Below are positions 23,287 through 35,646 of a stretch of DNA of 64,000 bases, piece after piece. This DNA comes from Liolophura sinensis. Taxonomy: Eukaryota; Mollusca; Polyplacophora; Chitonida; Chitonidae. A model generated the notes under the pieces. It did not search any database, was not told the DNA's origin, and saw only the letters and a program-made list of their open reading frames with translations. Where the stretch lies: NCBI RefSeq assembly GCF_032854445.1, contig NC_088302.1:11219338-11283337 (forward strand), written 5' to 3'. Numbering within the stretch: position 1 is the stretch's first letter; each line of letters begins with the position of its first letter. A program made the position numbers and the translations under genes.

Positions 23287-23379
23287 TCTGTCTGCGGATG
23301 GTCGTAATGCTGGCCGCCGTCGTAAATGTGAAATATTCTTGAGTACGGCATAAAACTTCAATCTAATAAATAAATAAAT
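23287..23379 (+). mobile_element. SINE fragment with internal deletion
   Basis: 'ctgtctgcggatggtcgt' joins directly to 'aatgctggccgccgtcgt', skipping the intervening body. It ends in the usual 3' block and an (AAAT)n tail. Confidence 0.88.
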
Positions 23380-24080
23380 GAACGCATTTGAGGTTCGCTG
23401 AACATCTCCCGTCTTACCAACAAGACTTGAGTGGGTCGATCGTCGAAGCGAAACCCCGGATAAAACTGAACATTCAGTTTTTCACTCAAAGTCAGTGACA
23501 TGTCAATAAGCATCTGAAAGTCTCAGCTGTATGAAGATGACCTCTAAAATAACAACCCATTTTTTCGCCGTGGGCAATATGTCTCTTTAATCAACCATTC
23601 AATAAAACTGAAAATATATATCGATCAATCAAATATCATGATATTTTTTACATGTTTGTAGCACATGTAGCCTCAAATGAAGTTACTATCAACTTCTCCA
23701 GTGACTGATTTGACTGGAATAAATAAAATATTATTGCAGACTACCAAAATGTGCGAAAATCATATGTACATAGTTATATCTATATTTATTGGATTGGGAT
23801 ATCTTCCCCCACCTTAATTCAGAAAGGCAATTTCAGCTTGCAGGACAAGTTCAGACTAATAACATACTTGATCTTGGTTAATCAACGTGACCCATGTCAT
23901 GTTCACTTATATGTAGTTTGATAGCTGCATCATCTGGAAAAGACATTCTCGCCCATTAAACGAATAACATCTGTGAAATTTCAGCAAAGTGCATCATGTT
24001 GGTTCCATCACTTTGTCCTCCTATATCTGTATTGGCCGTTAATATACCAGTTATGTGTACACGTGCATCATGTTCTGATG

Positions 24081-24085
<5 letters not shown>
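23380..24085. other. spacer, nothing recognised
   Basis: No supported gene or repeat. Confidence 0.5.

Positions 24086-24163
<78 letters not shown>
24086..24163. repeat. (TA)n microsatellite
   Basis: About 38 uninterrupted TA dinucleotides. Confidence 0.97.
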
Positions 24164-24165
<2 letters not shown>

Positions 24166-25750
24166 GTTTAATTCACCAACTTCACAACGCTTTATCTTCA
24201 GACGCCAGTATATCTTAACAGTTATTGTTTTCTCTCCACATACAAACCAGGGGGTTAACCCTGATCGTCATTACAATCAGCCATTTCCTCCTAACTACTT
24301 ACTGTAGCAGCGGCATGCCGCATCTCAAGTGATTCAATTAGCTGAGATACTTTACCGGGATGTCTAAGACATTGATCTGTGAATGAGCTGGTAAAGCTTT
24401 GACGTCTTCGTCCTCGTGGGAAATCAATTGCCAAGAGACAGCGCCAACTTTCTTCTCAAGGTCCCTTCTATTAATCACCGTTATTTCAGGTTGGTGTTCC
24501 TCGGCTAAAGTTCATAGCGCACCTAATGTACTCTGTTCCCGCCGTATTTATGTTCCCCATGCACCCATCATTGACGGTATGGCTGATACAATAGGGGAGT
24601 TTCGAGTTGGGACTCTTTAGTCATCAAAGGTAAAAACAGCCCTATTAGGTCATTTGACTGGTGAAAAATGTTCGGCAACTTTTGTTGACATTAATTTTGT
24701 GATCACCTGTCTCATCCTTTTCCAGAGGCAAAAAAGACACCTCTTTCCTTTAGGAACTTCTCAAGTTCCCCAACATTCAGATTCCACTCCTCCACTCTAA
24801 ATTATCAAAAATAGTGGCTAAACATTTTGACAGGTCACATGATGCAGTACACTTTTTCTCCCTTCAACCATAAAAGAGTTCGAACTCGAAACTCCTCTGT
24901 TATGCCTCTCCGTAAAATCTGATGTATGGTATGAACTACAACTATATAGGAACAACATTTACATGTTTATAAGACCAACCTAGGTTTATTCTTGTCCTGT
25001 CTACAGCGAGACAAGACCGGTGACATCTTAGGTTTTCCTCAATTATGCATCCATACCTGGATTATAGTATCCCTGAGGGTCATGTATCCTATACGTTTGT
25101 AGAGCTTCATATACTCAAGAATTCAACATAAAAAAACGTTTTACCTCTGCGTAGAAACTTTTTCAAAATAAAAATCAATGAATGCTAAAATCAGACCATT
25201 TGTGGGTATTGATTATGTAACAGGTATGACACAGTCTTTCTTACATCATTAAATTTAAGAAAACACGTCTTTGAAAGTTTGATTTTGGTGTCTGCTTCGG
25301 TTCATGGAAAGTGTTGGTATTAAGAGAAAAAAAATCAGCAAGTAAAAGGCAAATACTAATACTGAAACCACCTATGTCGTCATTTGACTTTTGATAACGG
25401 CTTAAATACAGTTTTCTTAAATTGAGGATTAACTTATTTGAAACCTCTAATGGCAATAAATTTGTTTACTTTCATAGTTCAGCTACAGTTCAGTTTGTCT
25501 ACATCTAGTTCAAATTGGTATACCTTGTTACAGCGCTTGTACCTAAGTACTGTCACGCACAGGCGTGGGGCTAATTAATACTGGGCTTTCCTAACCCTCA
25601 AGCGTCAAGCATCACCATTCACTTTAGGAGATCCACTGATGACCACTTGCAAATTCCACCTGAACTGTTAGCGTGTATGAAGTGGGATCTAGGGTCGGTG
25701 TTTGAAAAGCTTGTCTTACATACAATTCTTGTAACTAATCTCTGAATCGC
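24164..25750. other. spacer, nothing recognised
   Basis: No supported gene. Short frames lack motifs and splice partners. Confidence 0.5.
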
Positions 25751-25754
25751 GAGA

Positions 25755-26059
25755 GTGGCACGGGTTCAATCCAGATGTATTCTATGGGAGGAAGTTTATA
25801 TCCCTTGTTTACCCCTATTATATCTCACTGTTCTTCGGGTCTGACAATACTCGGTCAATTTTGCAGTCTCCCTCCAAAAAGTGATGCGGATATCTGTCCA
25901 TCACACATGGGAAAGTTTGTCAGTCACTTGCCAAAGAACGGTGGTTTACTGCTGGTACTCTCGTTGCCTCCACTCACTAAATTGAACACCATCGTGTCAG
26001 AGTAAAATTGAGGACCGCGTTAAGCAATAATCAAACAAGTAAATAAAAATAAATAAATA
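25755..26059 (+). mobile_element. divergent SINE-like element
   Basis: It starts near a B-box-like 'gggttcaatcc' (about 25762). It continues through 'cacatgggaaagtttgtcag' and 'gtggtttactgctggtactc', and ends in a worn version of the common 3' block plus a tail of AAATA units. It probably belongs to a related family with a different middle part. Confidence 0.65.
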
Positions 26060-27106
26060 CAATGATCCTTTACGATCATCTTACCAGAAGTTGGCATGTT
26101 CACTTAAACCCCCTTATCCCTCTTATTACCATTCTGGTAAGATTTGTATGCCTTTGGTTGACAACACATATAGGCTTTTGTAACATGAGAATGAGATCAG
26201 GGATTGCCTCTATAGAGAAAACAATATTCTTATTGAAAGTCAAGCCACGTTGGGTTGAGAAGGCAGCAATCCCTCTAATTACCTCGTGCGGACTCAGCTA
26301 CGATCTTGAACCACATTGAAATATACACTGAAACTTAGCGTCTCATCAACGCACAGGTATTGAAATGTTGCACAGTAGTATAGGCCTCACATATAATATA
26401 GTATAGAAAGTAACACATATGTCCAACAACGTCCAACCACGGATGAATAAATATATACATACAAAGTCTAAATTACTTACAGGTAATGAACGCAACCTTA
26501 AAAACTAAGACTTCTTAATTTATAACTGTGCTTTACTCGTTTGCCACATCAAGGAAAACAGATCCGACATTTTCTTGTAGCCAAAATTAACGGTTGCCAG
26601 GAATGGCCTGTTAATTCATACATCGAAATTAAACATATTTGTGACAGGAACAGAACACTTCGGAAATGGAATGCCCGGTGGCATTATCCGTTGACTTGTG
26701 GTTCTGTATGGCATCGACTGTGGAACAGAACCCTTACCTCAAAACAAGACTCAAACAAATGGATATTCTGCCCGTGGCGAGCAATTCAGCTAAAATATGT
26801 TATGCACTACCAAACATGTAGTTCAACTTTCAAAATTTTCAATGCGGCTTTTGAAAAAAAAGTACTGTTTGTACAAAGCCATACCCAAAATATCCTTTCC
26901 TCAGAGAAATATTCTGGTAAAGTAACATTTACTCAATATGGTATTTGTTACTGATTTAGATTCTATACTGTTGCAGTAATTAGTAATTAGTAATTTTCTG
27001 CACCACCGTCTGCGCGATATGGTAAATTGTATAGTTCATTTCTTTTATTTTCTTCTTTTTTTTTTCTTTTTCTCATAATCTAACATTGTATAGGAATATT
27101 TGCCTA
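26060..27106. other. spacer, nothing recognised
   Basis: A 137-codon open frame (26541-26954) is present. I see no known motif, repeat or splice context in it and do not call it a gene. Confidence 0.4.
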
Positions 27107-27167
27107 TTATAATATAATATAATATAATATAATATAATATAATATAATATAATATAATATAATATAA
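27107..27167. repeat. (AATAT)n microsatellite
   Basis: About 12 units of a pentanucleotide, nearly perfect. Confidence 0.95.
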
Positions 27168-27563
27168 AAAAATACGGCATAGAGATTAGGAATTCGTTTA
27201 ACAAAGCTGTCGCAACTCTACGCCAAGCGAATTTACCATGATGACGTATCTCTTCACTATAAGTTGCCATGGAATTTGCGACTGCTTCGTAAAACGGACC
27301 ATAGAGCAGTGACAGTTTGGGAGTCGTGTCATTAAGACATTAATGATGACTAATGTTATACCATGTAAGAAAAAGACTCCCATGACTACGGTAGCCTATA
27401 TGCGTTGCGGTGTTTCTTCAAAATAGCTCCATTTCCACGTGAGCCTCTTGAAAACCGCTGAAACTATTTATTCTGTTTATATTTATTCTGATATTCTGAC
27501 TCATCTGTTACATGCACATTCCCATTATGTCAAGTTGACAGGATCTAAGGGCAAAGGCATAAT

Positions 27564-27814
27564 GACCATGTGGTTGGCAACATCACTTTTAACATTACTT
27601 TGAAAGCGCATGTCCGGAGGCTGTTTCCTTGTGTCAGACTAATCCACGCAGCAAGGAAGTGCATTGTGCTGCCTGTATGGAATGCTTTGCCAGAAAAAAA
27701 TGATGTGACAGTGCGCATAGCCACAATACCACACACTGGCACGTGACTGACAAGTGCCTGCCTTGTTTGTTTAGCAGAGTGCCAAGTGAGGAAGTACAAT
27801 ACCTTCAAATTGTA
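27564..27814 (+). mobile_element. possible relic of a non-LTR retrotransposon (RT C-terminus)
   Basis: A + frame from 27564 to a stop at 27744-27746 includes 'RRLFPCVRLIHAARKCIV' followed by 'LPVWNALPE'. This order resembles the end of LINE reverse transcriptases (...R....WN.LP). Shortly after, in a shifted frame, 'YNTFKL' plus a stop recalls the usual FK..L ending. The fragment is short and frameshifted, so the assignment is tentative. Confidence 0.3.
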
Positions 27815-28566
27815 GTCCAAAGCTTGTTTCCAAGGTCACATCAAACTTGTTTCCAGGTCAAAGTGCTATGTTGCGTCGATGCATTTGGCTTATTGCTTTG
27901 CAGTTGTTTTCGCTGAAGCCTTATTTCTGAAGAGCTGGAATTTTCTCATCACCACGAAAAGTCAGAATAAAAACCTCGCAGAGACGAAAACGTGGTCTCA
28001 GCTGAGACATTGTAAAAGACTACATGCAGGATCCTATTCCACAAAGCCATTTTTGATTTAATTTAAAAATGTAAAACCTCGATACACAAAAAAAGCACTC
28101 TATGGCCCAGAAGTCGACATTTCAATATACATGGATTTGCCTGTGCATGCATCACTTTTCAAGTGTTCCCCACAATAACAGCTGTCAAAACCGCGTTTGT
28201 GAAGTCGGTATCTGGCATGCGCTGTGTGCACCTTAGCGATTCCAAAATATAACTGATTCTGTAAATATATTTGATAATATACATAATGTATGCAATGCAT
28301 AACTATGTACTAGTTAATACCATGTTACCGTTATAAACCATCGTCTCGGTTTTAGTTCTAAGACAATATATTAAAGGCTTATTTTGAATTTTGACTTGCG
28401 TTTTGGAACACGTTGAACAAAATTATTGTCCACCTCATTTGTATAGTAACAGTCGTAATGACTAAATGTAGAAGTTTCAAAACATTAACATAATGCGTGC
28501 ATGCGTATTGATATGTACATCAATAAATCAGTTTTTCAAAATTAATTTGTGACGGTTGAAAATTGT
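27815..28566. other. spacer, nothing recognised
   Basis: No supported gene or repeat. Confidence 0.5.
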
Positions 28567-28654
28567 TATTTGATTTATTTGATTGGTGTTTCACGTCGTA
28601 CTCAAGAATATTTAACTTATATGACGGTGGCCAGCATTATTACGAAATCTGGTT
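28567..28654 (-). mobile_element. inverted SINE 3' fragment
   Basis: Plus-strand 'tttgattggtgtttcacgtc' and 'gtactcaagaatattt' are the reverse complement of the SINE end. The match fades in the 'ggccagcatta' block. Confidence 0.85.
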
Positions 28655-29637
28655 GAGTGAATATACTAGCATACCGCACAACAAATGAGTTGGTCGCATT
28701 TATTTACCCCTGTGTATGACCCTAGCTTGACTTTATTGCATGCATTTGGTTCTTTTATTTCAGTTCAAAGTTCATTGCATTGCTGGTGGGGAGAATTGCT
28801 ATTAACAAAATGTGTTTTGTAAGTTAGAAGAAATATTTTGTTTATATAACAAACCTGAATGCACTCGTGAAAATAGAGGGATATATTTGCACATTAAATT
28901 CTATATAGGTATATATATTGCCTTACCGCTTATATTATCACACATATAAATACTGGAAATGTCGCTTGGAACAGTAACACCAAGCGATATAGCGCACTAA
29001 AAAAAAGACTATTCTAATATGTATATGAAGACAAATGTGCCTTCAAGCTAGGCAACACTGGACCAGCGCGAAACTATTTCATATCATGAAAGCCGTCCCA
29101 GGTACACACGGCGTGCCGTATTGGCCCTGTATACTATATACGTATAATATCCCACCGCCTGTCAGCCCATTTACGCACAGTGTTGTTAATAGGCGTCCCC
29201 TACAGTCGCCAAGGTGATACGGCTGACCAAATTACAACAAAACATCCGCACACAGAGCAAGATCCAATGTCATGTGATACACTCTGGCTCGTTTCTTACC
29301 CAAGAAATTTGAAATTTAAACACAAGCAACACAGGTAAGTCAATTTACCTTTAAATGATTTTAGAATTTTAAAATAATAGAATTTCCTGTATTTCGTTTA
29401 TAGCTCAAATATTTTGTGTGGGGGTTACTTTTTTTAAGTATTTCAAATGTCCACATATTGCATATATATATGACAAACGAATGAAGCTGACAGCTGATTT
29501 AACAATTTACTAACGTACAGAGGTGGTTAGTACATCGTCAGTTTAGTTGTGCCACACACGTGTGGCTAATAATGGTTTAGCACAACCAATAATTACATCC
29601 ACTGACAGATTTGTCTTGTTTGTTATGGTTTAATACT
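28655..29637. other. spacer, nothing recognised
   Basis: No supported gene or repeat. Confidence 0.5.
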
Positions 29638-29720
29638 TTTATTTGATTGTTGTTCAACTCTCTGCGTAAGAATAGTTCACTCATATGAAAGTGGTTAGTT
29701 TTATGGGAGAGGAAACCGTG
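29638..29720 (-). mobile_element. worn inverted SINE fragment
   Basis: 'ttttatttgattgttgttca' followed by 'gaatagttcactcatatga' resembles the reverse complement of the SINE 3' end with many changes. Confidence 0.55.
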
Positions 29721-29762
29721 TAGTACCTATAAACGCCACCAACCCGTAGCAATTAACTTTAA

Positions 29763-30029
29763 GGGGCCTCCGTGGCCAAGTTGGTTAGCGCCCTAGCGCA
29801 GCGTAATGACCCAGGAGCCTCTAACCAATGTGGTCGCTGTGAGTTCAAGTCCAGCTCATGCTGGCTTCCTCTCCGGCCGTACGTGGGAAGGTCTGTCACA
29901 ACCAGCGGATGGTCGTGGGTTTCCCCGGGCGCTGCCCGGTTTCCACCCACCATAATGCTGACTGCCGTCGTATAAGTAAAATATTCTTGAGTACGGCGTA
30001 AAACACCAATCAAATCAATAAATAAATAA
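29763..30029 (+). mobile_element. full-length tRNA-derived SINE
   Basis: Head 'ggggcctccgtggccaagtt' with an A-box, B-box-like 'gagttcaagtcc', the complete body and a tail. It is almost identical in layout to the copy at 22390. No clear target-site duplication was found. Confidence 0.93.
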
Positions 30030-30122
30030 GAATATTGTAACGCATACAGGCTTGCGCTAGGCTACACAAGCGGTCCCACTGACAGCGTCAACCGCTTATT
30101 AATCTTCAAATTCCCTGCTCAA

Positions 30123-30198
30123 CACTGGTATTGAACCCATATATTGTGTGCCTCGTGCTTGGCGTCGCGTACCTTACCACTGAGCCACGTCCGGCTTC
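30123..30198 (-). other. tRNA-like sequence (tRNA relic or SINE head)
   Basis: On the minus strand it reads 'gacgtggctcagtggtaagg', then 'tacgcgacgccaagcacgag', ending in 'gggttcaatacc'. The A-box and B-box spacing is tRNA-like. A paired acceptor stem is not evident, so a functional tRNA is unlikely. Confidence 0.45.
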
Positions 30199-32848
30199 CA
30201 ATTCATGCAGTTAATATTTGCTAAGACTTTTTTTTTTATTTTTCTCATATTTACAACATTTTGGGGTTTTTTTTGTTTACTGATATCATTGTAATAGGTA
30301 TGGCCGCCTCAGTGGTATAGGCATGTAAGAGACGATATGTTATCGAACATGTGGACAGAATCATAATGGGATGTGTGGACACTGGTTTCATTGATAACAT
30401 ATGTTTGGATATTGATTAGTACTATTTTACTGCTACATGCATGGGGCGTTATAGACACTTTAACGAATTAAGAAGAAGGTTCGAATCCAGGTCTTGCTAG
30501 TTCATTCGGCTACAGCTTTAAATCAGGAGACAGCAATGAAATAAATAAATATACTGCCACACGCGATGGTGTAAGAGCTCATTTTCGTCACCCTATATAT
30601 AAAGTAATATTCATAATACCTTATCAGCACTTCATGATATTCGAGGTTATTAGCGTGCATATCTCACACATGAGATATGACAAAAGCAACCCGCTAATGC
30701 ATACTGACCATAGTGCTAGCCCCACCTTTATCTTGAAGTTCTGTACTTTGTGTATCCGTGTCTAACGATATAAAAGACTGTCTTACACCTGATAGTAAGT
30801 ACTCTCCAGTTATACTATGGTTAAATACGTTCTGTGCGTATACATACACCTCTGGGATACAAATGTGGTATATAAGCAGAATCGCTACATTGTTTGATTA
30901 GGGTATATATAACCATAAACTCTGCTGACTACTTTGATCCTTTGATCGTGCTTTTGATAGAGTTCGCCGGCCTGTGGGGAAGTTCAAAGAGACAGATTGG
31001 GCATCCAGTCGTTGTGGTTTTCCAGTTACCATGGAAATAGCTCTAGACTGGTGATAAAGCCCTTCGGATCGCTCGAACCATCATAAGCCGTACGCCATAG
31101 TACGACATAGAACACTAACATGCTACAGCATTGCTAACGGAGCATAAAGTAAATGTCCAGTTGGATATACAGTGTAACGTATATCCTCATCTTTATGCAA
31201 CCTTTTATTGTTTTATGGTAAGTCGAAAGAAGATCTACTTTGATCTTGTAATTCAACACTTGGCCCAATATAGTAACGTACATGGCAAAGATAAATTTAT
31301 CAGAAATTTCATCTTGAAATCATATCTTTGAGATAACAGCATATGTATATATAAATATATATATAAGGAAAATAACTGAATATATTTCTGATAACACGCA
31401 TGTGTACCATTTAAGCCAAAGCTGTTTATGGCTCGCACTTTTCTAATGCATTGAATGAAATTATACTTACGTGGTGAATATGGGAAAATATAAATGAGAT
31501 ATAAATATATGAGATTCAACTGAGAGCATTTCTAGCACACAATTTTCTATGAAATAAAAAAAGAAGGCCTTTTCAAAAGATTTGACCTGTAGTTAGTCGT
31601 GAGCCCTCTTTCTGCTTTATCATAACCAAAGATATGTACATATACAGTCATGTGGGCCGGAGAGTCCCCATCTCTGTTTCATATTCGTATGCCATATTCA
31701 AATAACTGCAGTCCATTGACCACGGTGTTGGGCGCATGTTCTTTGAACTATTCTTTGGGAGGGTCTCAATCTGCCCACAATTCAAAACGGTCTCGTTAAC
31801 AAATCAATAAAACTTTATGTACAGGACTCTAAGTTGTGAACTTTCCAAAAGCCTTGCCAGCTGATTTGAGTCTGCCATTTTATTGTTCTCCCTACACTTG
31901 AGTTTACACCTTCTGGATCGTGTCGGTTCGCCTGGTTCTCGTGTAAAATTGAAACCCAATGTTACACGAAGTGTTCAGAGTAGCCCTGTCAGCCGTCACT
32001 CCACGGCAAGGCAATCACTCGTGTGGCAATGTTTGATGCTATCGTTCAAGACGCCTGGGTGACGTAATCATGTAGGCAACTGTCTGTCTGAGAAGCTGTG
32101 TTAAGGTGGTCCGAGCATGTTGACCCTTGTCAGATTGAGGAGCCCCTAGGCTTGGTAGAACTTTACATTACAGTGTAATGTGTAACTCTGATTACAATGC
32201 GAAAGACTTTCTAGTTGTCGTGATTACCGAAAAAGCTTCTTTTTTTTCATTTCTTCAAATACTTGAGTAAATTCAAAGCCTGGATCAACAGGGGCCATGA
32301 GTTGGACATGACCGTGTTCAACTACACAACTTCTGCAAGGAGCAGGGTAAACATCCTACGCGATGCATTGTAACTCTCCTGACTGCAATCACAGTTGCAT
32401 CATAGTTCACAGTTGGAATCACAGTTGCATTGGTAGCGGATTATACTGGTTACAGATTTGGTCGGTCGTTTTTCTGTTAAATTGACATTAATTGACAGCA
32501 ATGTATTGACGATGATTTATACCGCTCTGGTGAATAGAAATGCATACTACTGATGCCTGCGTTCATCAATGTCTTTATCAGGATGCGGCTTTTTGCGTTT
32601 TTCCACTCCTGGGTTATTCTCAGCCTATATTTTCGTGTGATTAAGTGACAGTAACAGAGATAATCGGTTTTTTAATGATTAATATTGTCTTTTTTGCTCA
32701 TCATGCTTAATCAATTATCACTTGTGTCGTTAATCTTATTTTTTCATCTCGGTTGATATTTCTTTTCAATGAGACGATCTGTTAGATCATGCATCCAACA
32801 ACTTATCAAGGCATGTAGTTCTGCATTTTCGGACAACAATGTGCAGTC
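30199..32848. other. gene-poor spacer
   Basis: It contains possible SINE-head traces near 30301 (A-box-like) and 30478 (B-box-like 'ggttcgaatcc'), an X-box-like site at 31025, and otherwise nothing recognised. Confidence 0.4.
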
Positions 32849-32850
32849 CT

Positions 32851-32897
<47 letters not shown>

Positions 32898-33025
32898 TTA
32901 AATATAATGGAGGAAACCGGACTGCCCAGTGTATGCCACTACCCAAACTGTCACATGGATGTCGTCGGCCGTTTTTAGACGGCTCGGATTTGAACCAGCA
33001 CCTAGTGTGTCATAGAGGTAGACCG
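32849..33025 (-). mobile_element. inverted tRNA-related SINE with (TTTA)n tail
   Basis: A plus-strand (TTTA)n tract leads into 'ggaggaaaccggactgccca' and a region whose reverse complement carries the B-box-like 'ggttcaaatcc'. It shares the 'cagtccggtttcctcc' core with the common SINEs but differs elsewhere. Confidence 0.65.
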
Positions 33026-34731
33026 ATATAATTGTTGTAAAATTCTTATTGTTTAATTCTGACATAAACGTGGACTGTGTAGTTTCCCGCAGATCGCAAA
33101 GATTCATATAAATATCGAAAGTTTTTCTAGTGTTATGCATTTTCATAATTATGTCATTATGTCGAGCTGGTTGCCACCATAGTCGTCTAGGCTTCTTCAC
33201 AAGATGTCCAGGCAATGTGACTAGTTGGCATATGGTTACTCGTAATTGGTGAAATTATGCTTCCCGTCAGTTAGGGTTTTATTTCTGACTGTTCGTGTAA
33301 ATGCCTCGCAGTAACAACCCAGACGCCCTCTATCACCATGGCTTAAGAAGAATTAGGAGGAGGGGGTGGGGGTGGGGGTGCAGTGATATACTGTAATTTA
33401 TTAGAAGTTACTGATCAAGAGTTACTCCATATGCTGTAGTTTTGTCACACTTATTAAACACCAACATCAAAGCAATACAAATGGAAGCATCCGTAGCCTG
33501 GTGGTTAGCGTGCCATGATGCAGGCCACCAGAAGGCCAACCCAAATGCTGGAATGTGTTCAGTGCTGCTTCACTTGAACACTGTGCCAAAGAAACAAGAC
33601 ATTTTTTGTAACCTTTCACCCTATATTTCCAATATAGTGCAACCTCCCGAAGGCTGTTAAAGGTCTAATGTTTTTAAGATCCCCAACTCACCCCACTTCC
33701 AAGTACACACATGCACACACGCACACAAAAGGGCGACCAGTGCTAGAAAGTTGGTATGTATAGTTCATAGATTACAACCATCGACAAAGTGGGCCTGGTA
33801 TAGGCAGCAACTTCCAGCCCACAGCAAAGATCTTAGTTAATAATACATGTGCATAGAGCATCTAATGCCTTACCTCTATAGCAGATAAATGTATATAGAT
33901 GTCTGTCATTGCCCTAAGGTGTCTCTGAGGTGTGACCCGGAATTATTACATGTATTATTTAATGCCTTAAAGACGGATCCCTTTGGCACCAATATGTAAG
34001 GTCACGGTCATTATACGCAATCCAAGATGGCGAACAGCGTTGTCCCATGGTCTAACCTGTACTCTCCCTGGGGAAATAATTAATTCATTTGAGGCCAGGA
34101 AAATAGTTCCAGTGATTGTAGGAAAAGCGACTGGGCATATTTACGAGCACATTGATCGACACATTTGAATTAAATTGTCAGGTAGACTTTCACCAGTGAT
34201 TCATTAATTGTAAAAACAGAAAACGGTATTAGCCAGGAACTATTTCCTAACAGGTATCGGCCCATTAATTGTCTGAATTCACCAACAAAAACACAGCTGG
34301 TAAATGTGTCTGTTAAATGATTCATTCGTCTTTAGGCAAAAACGCATCCCAAGGTGCGAATTAACTAACACGGTTTCTTGCGTAATGTTGATTGGGTGTT
34401 TGGGGTGATCGATGTGAACACCAACTGCAGCAGATTGACGGTCGACGATGGAAGCCAGCATGAAGCTATCCCTTGATTCATAACTTTCCTGCCGTCATAG
34501 ACATAAATATAGTGTTAAGAGACAGAGATGAGAGCTCTTGTCCGGTTGGAGTCATTTTATGCATTATTGTGCGACGTTGTTTTTGACGTATAACCTCTAT
34601 AAATTGCTCTCTCGTTTAAGTTGTCGGATTAAAACGTACCCCAACTTGTAAGCACAATGCATTGAAAAGGTAATACCGGATAATTTTAGGACACAATCAA
34701 TGTTCGCTAATCAAATCAAATTTTGAAATTG
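33026..34731. other. gene-poor spacer
   Basis: It contains a SINE-head-like string near 33490 ('agcctggtggttagcgtgcc'), a G-rich run at 33355-33380, and a TAAT-rich, possibly regulatory block around 33990-34340. No gene is supported. Confidence 0.4.
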
Positions 34732-34745
34732 CCTGTCAGTATAGA

Positions 34746-35066
34746 GTGAGTTAGTCAGTGCTTGGGGTTTAAGGAGTTCTTAGAGTGCATGAACGTGTAA
34801 TATTCCTCCTTGTTGCAGAATGTATTTCCATCGCTGTTTTATCTATAGTGCTGCTTTACTGAGACGACTTACCGAAGGCAAGTAAGTCGCCCCACCCGAG
34901 CCATTATACTGATAAAATGTCAACCAGTCGTTGCACTATCCCCAAATGCTGAACGCCCAGCAAGGGAGTTACAACTTCCTCTTTTAAGGTTTAGGTCTGA
35001 CACAGGACAACCTGGATCTACCACTCCCGAAGAGGACGATCTACCAGTGAGCGATCGGGGCCGGTA
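34746..35066 (-). mobile_element. inverted full-length SINE, (ACTC)n-tailed family
   Basis: It is the reverse complement of the element at 12144, with point differences and a different head. It is flanked by 14-bp duplications with one mismatch at 34732-34745 and 35067-35080. Confidence 0.9.
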
Positions 35067-35080
35067 CCTGTTAGTATAGA

Positions 35081-35556
35081 TATCATACTCACACCTGTAA
35101 CATTTATAGTGTTAAAGGGCCCACAACTGCACTTTTTGCAAGTATAACACAGACTGATATACCCCTTTCATTGACTTAGATGTGGCGCTTTGTGTGGGAC
35201 AATTTCTTTACCTTTCCGACCATGCATCTGTAGCAAAATTAGCGTGAGTTGTATTCGATCTTCTCATTTTCAGCACCACGCCCTGATTACCCAGTCAGTT
35301 TGAGCTTCACTGCGATTACGCGGTACTAACACTTATATTGCTGCTATTATATCCCTACTGAACAGTTTATATGGTTTTCTTTCGACCTTTGATGTTCTCA
35401 CCTTGATCTTCATTTAAACTGAGTTTATGTTGCACTTGACATGATATGTCTGTAGCACACATTTCGTGAAAACTATAAATTTACTCTATGCAGTGACAAG
35501 CGAAATAGCCTACGCACATAGTCATATATTCTTAAACCATAAACGATTATGTGGGT
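35081..35556. other. spacer, nothing recognised
   Basis: No supported gene or repeat. Confidence 0.5.
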
Positions 35557-35646
35557 ACCGCACGTGGGACGGTCTGCAGTAACCCACCATAATGTTGGCT
35601 GCCGTCATATATGTAAAAAAAAATAATCAAACAAATAAATAAATAT
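35557..35646 (+). mobile_element. SINE fragment with internal deletions
   Basis: 'cacgtgggacggtctgcagt' joins directly to 'aacccaccataatgttggct', then 'gccgtcatat', a shortened 3' block and an AAATAAATA tail. Confidence 0.8.

Noticed and set aside
23973-24164. Frame ending in a poly(IY) tract
   Set aside because: Translation of a (TA)n microsatellite.
26541-26954. 137-codon open frame
   Set aside because: No recognisable motif, no splice partners, and AT-rich composition like the surroundings.
30123-30198. Functional tRNA gene
   Set aside because: A-box and B-box are present, but I cannot pair the acceptor stem. A SINE head or relic fits better.
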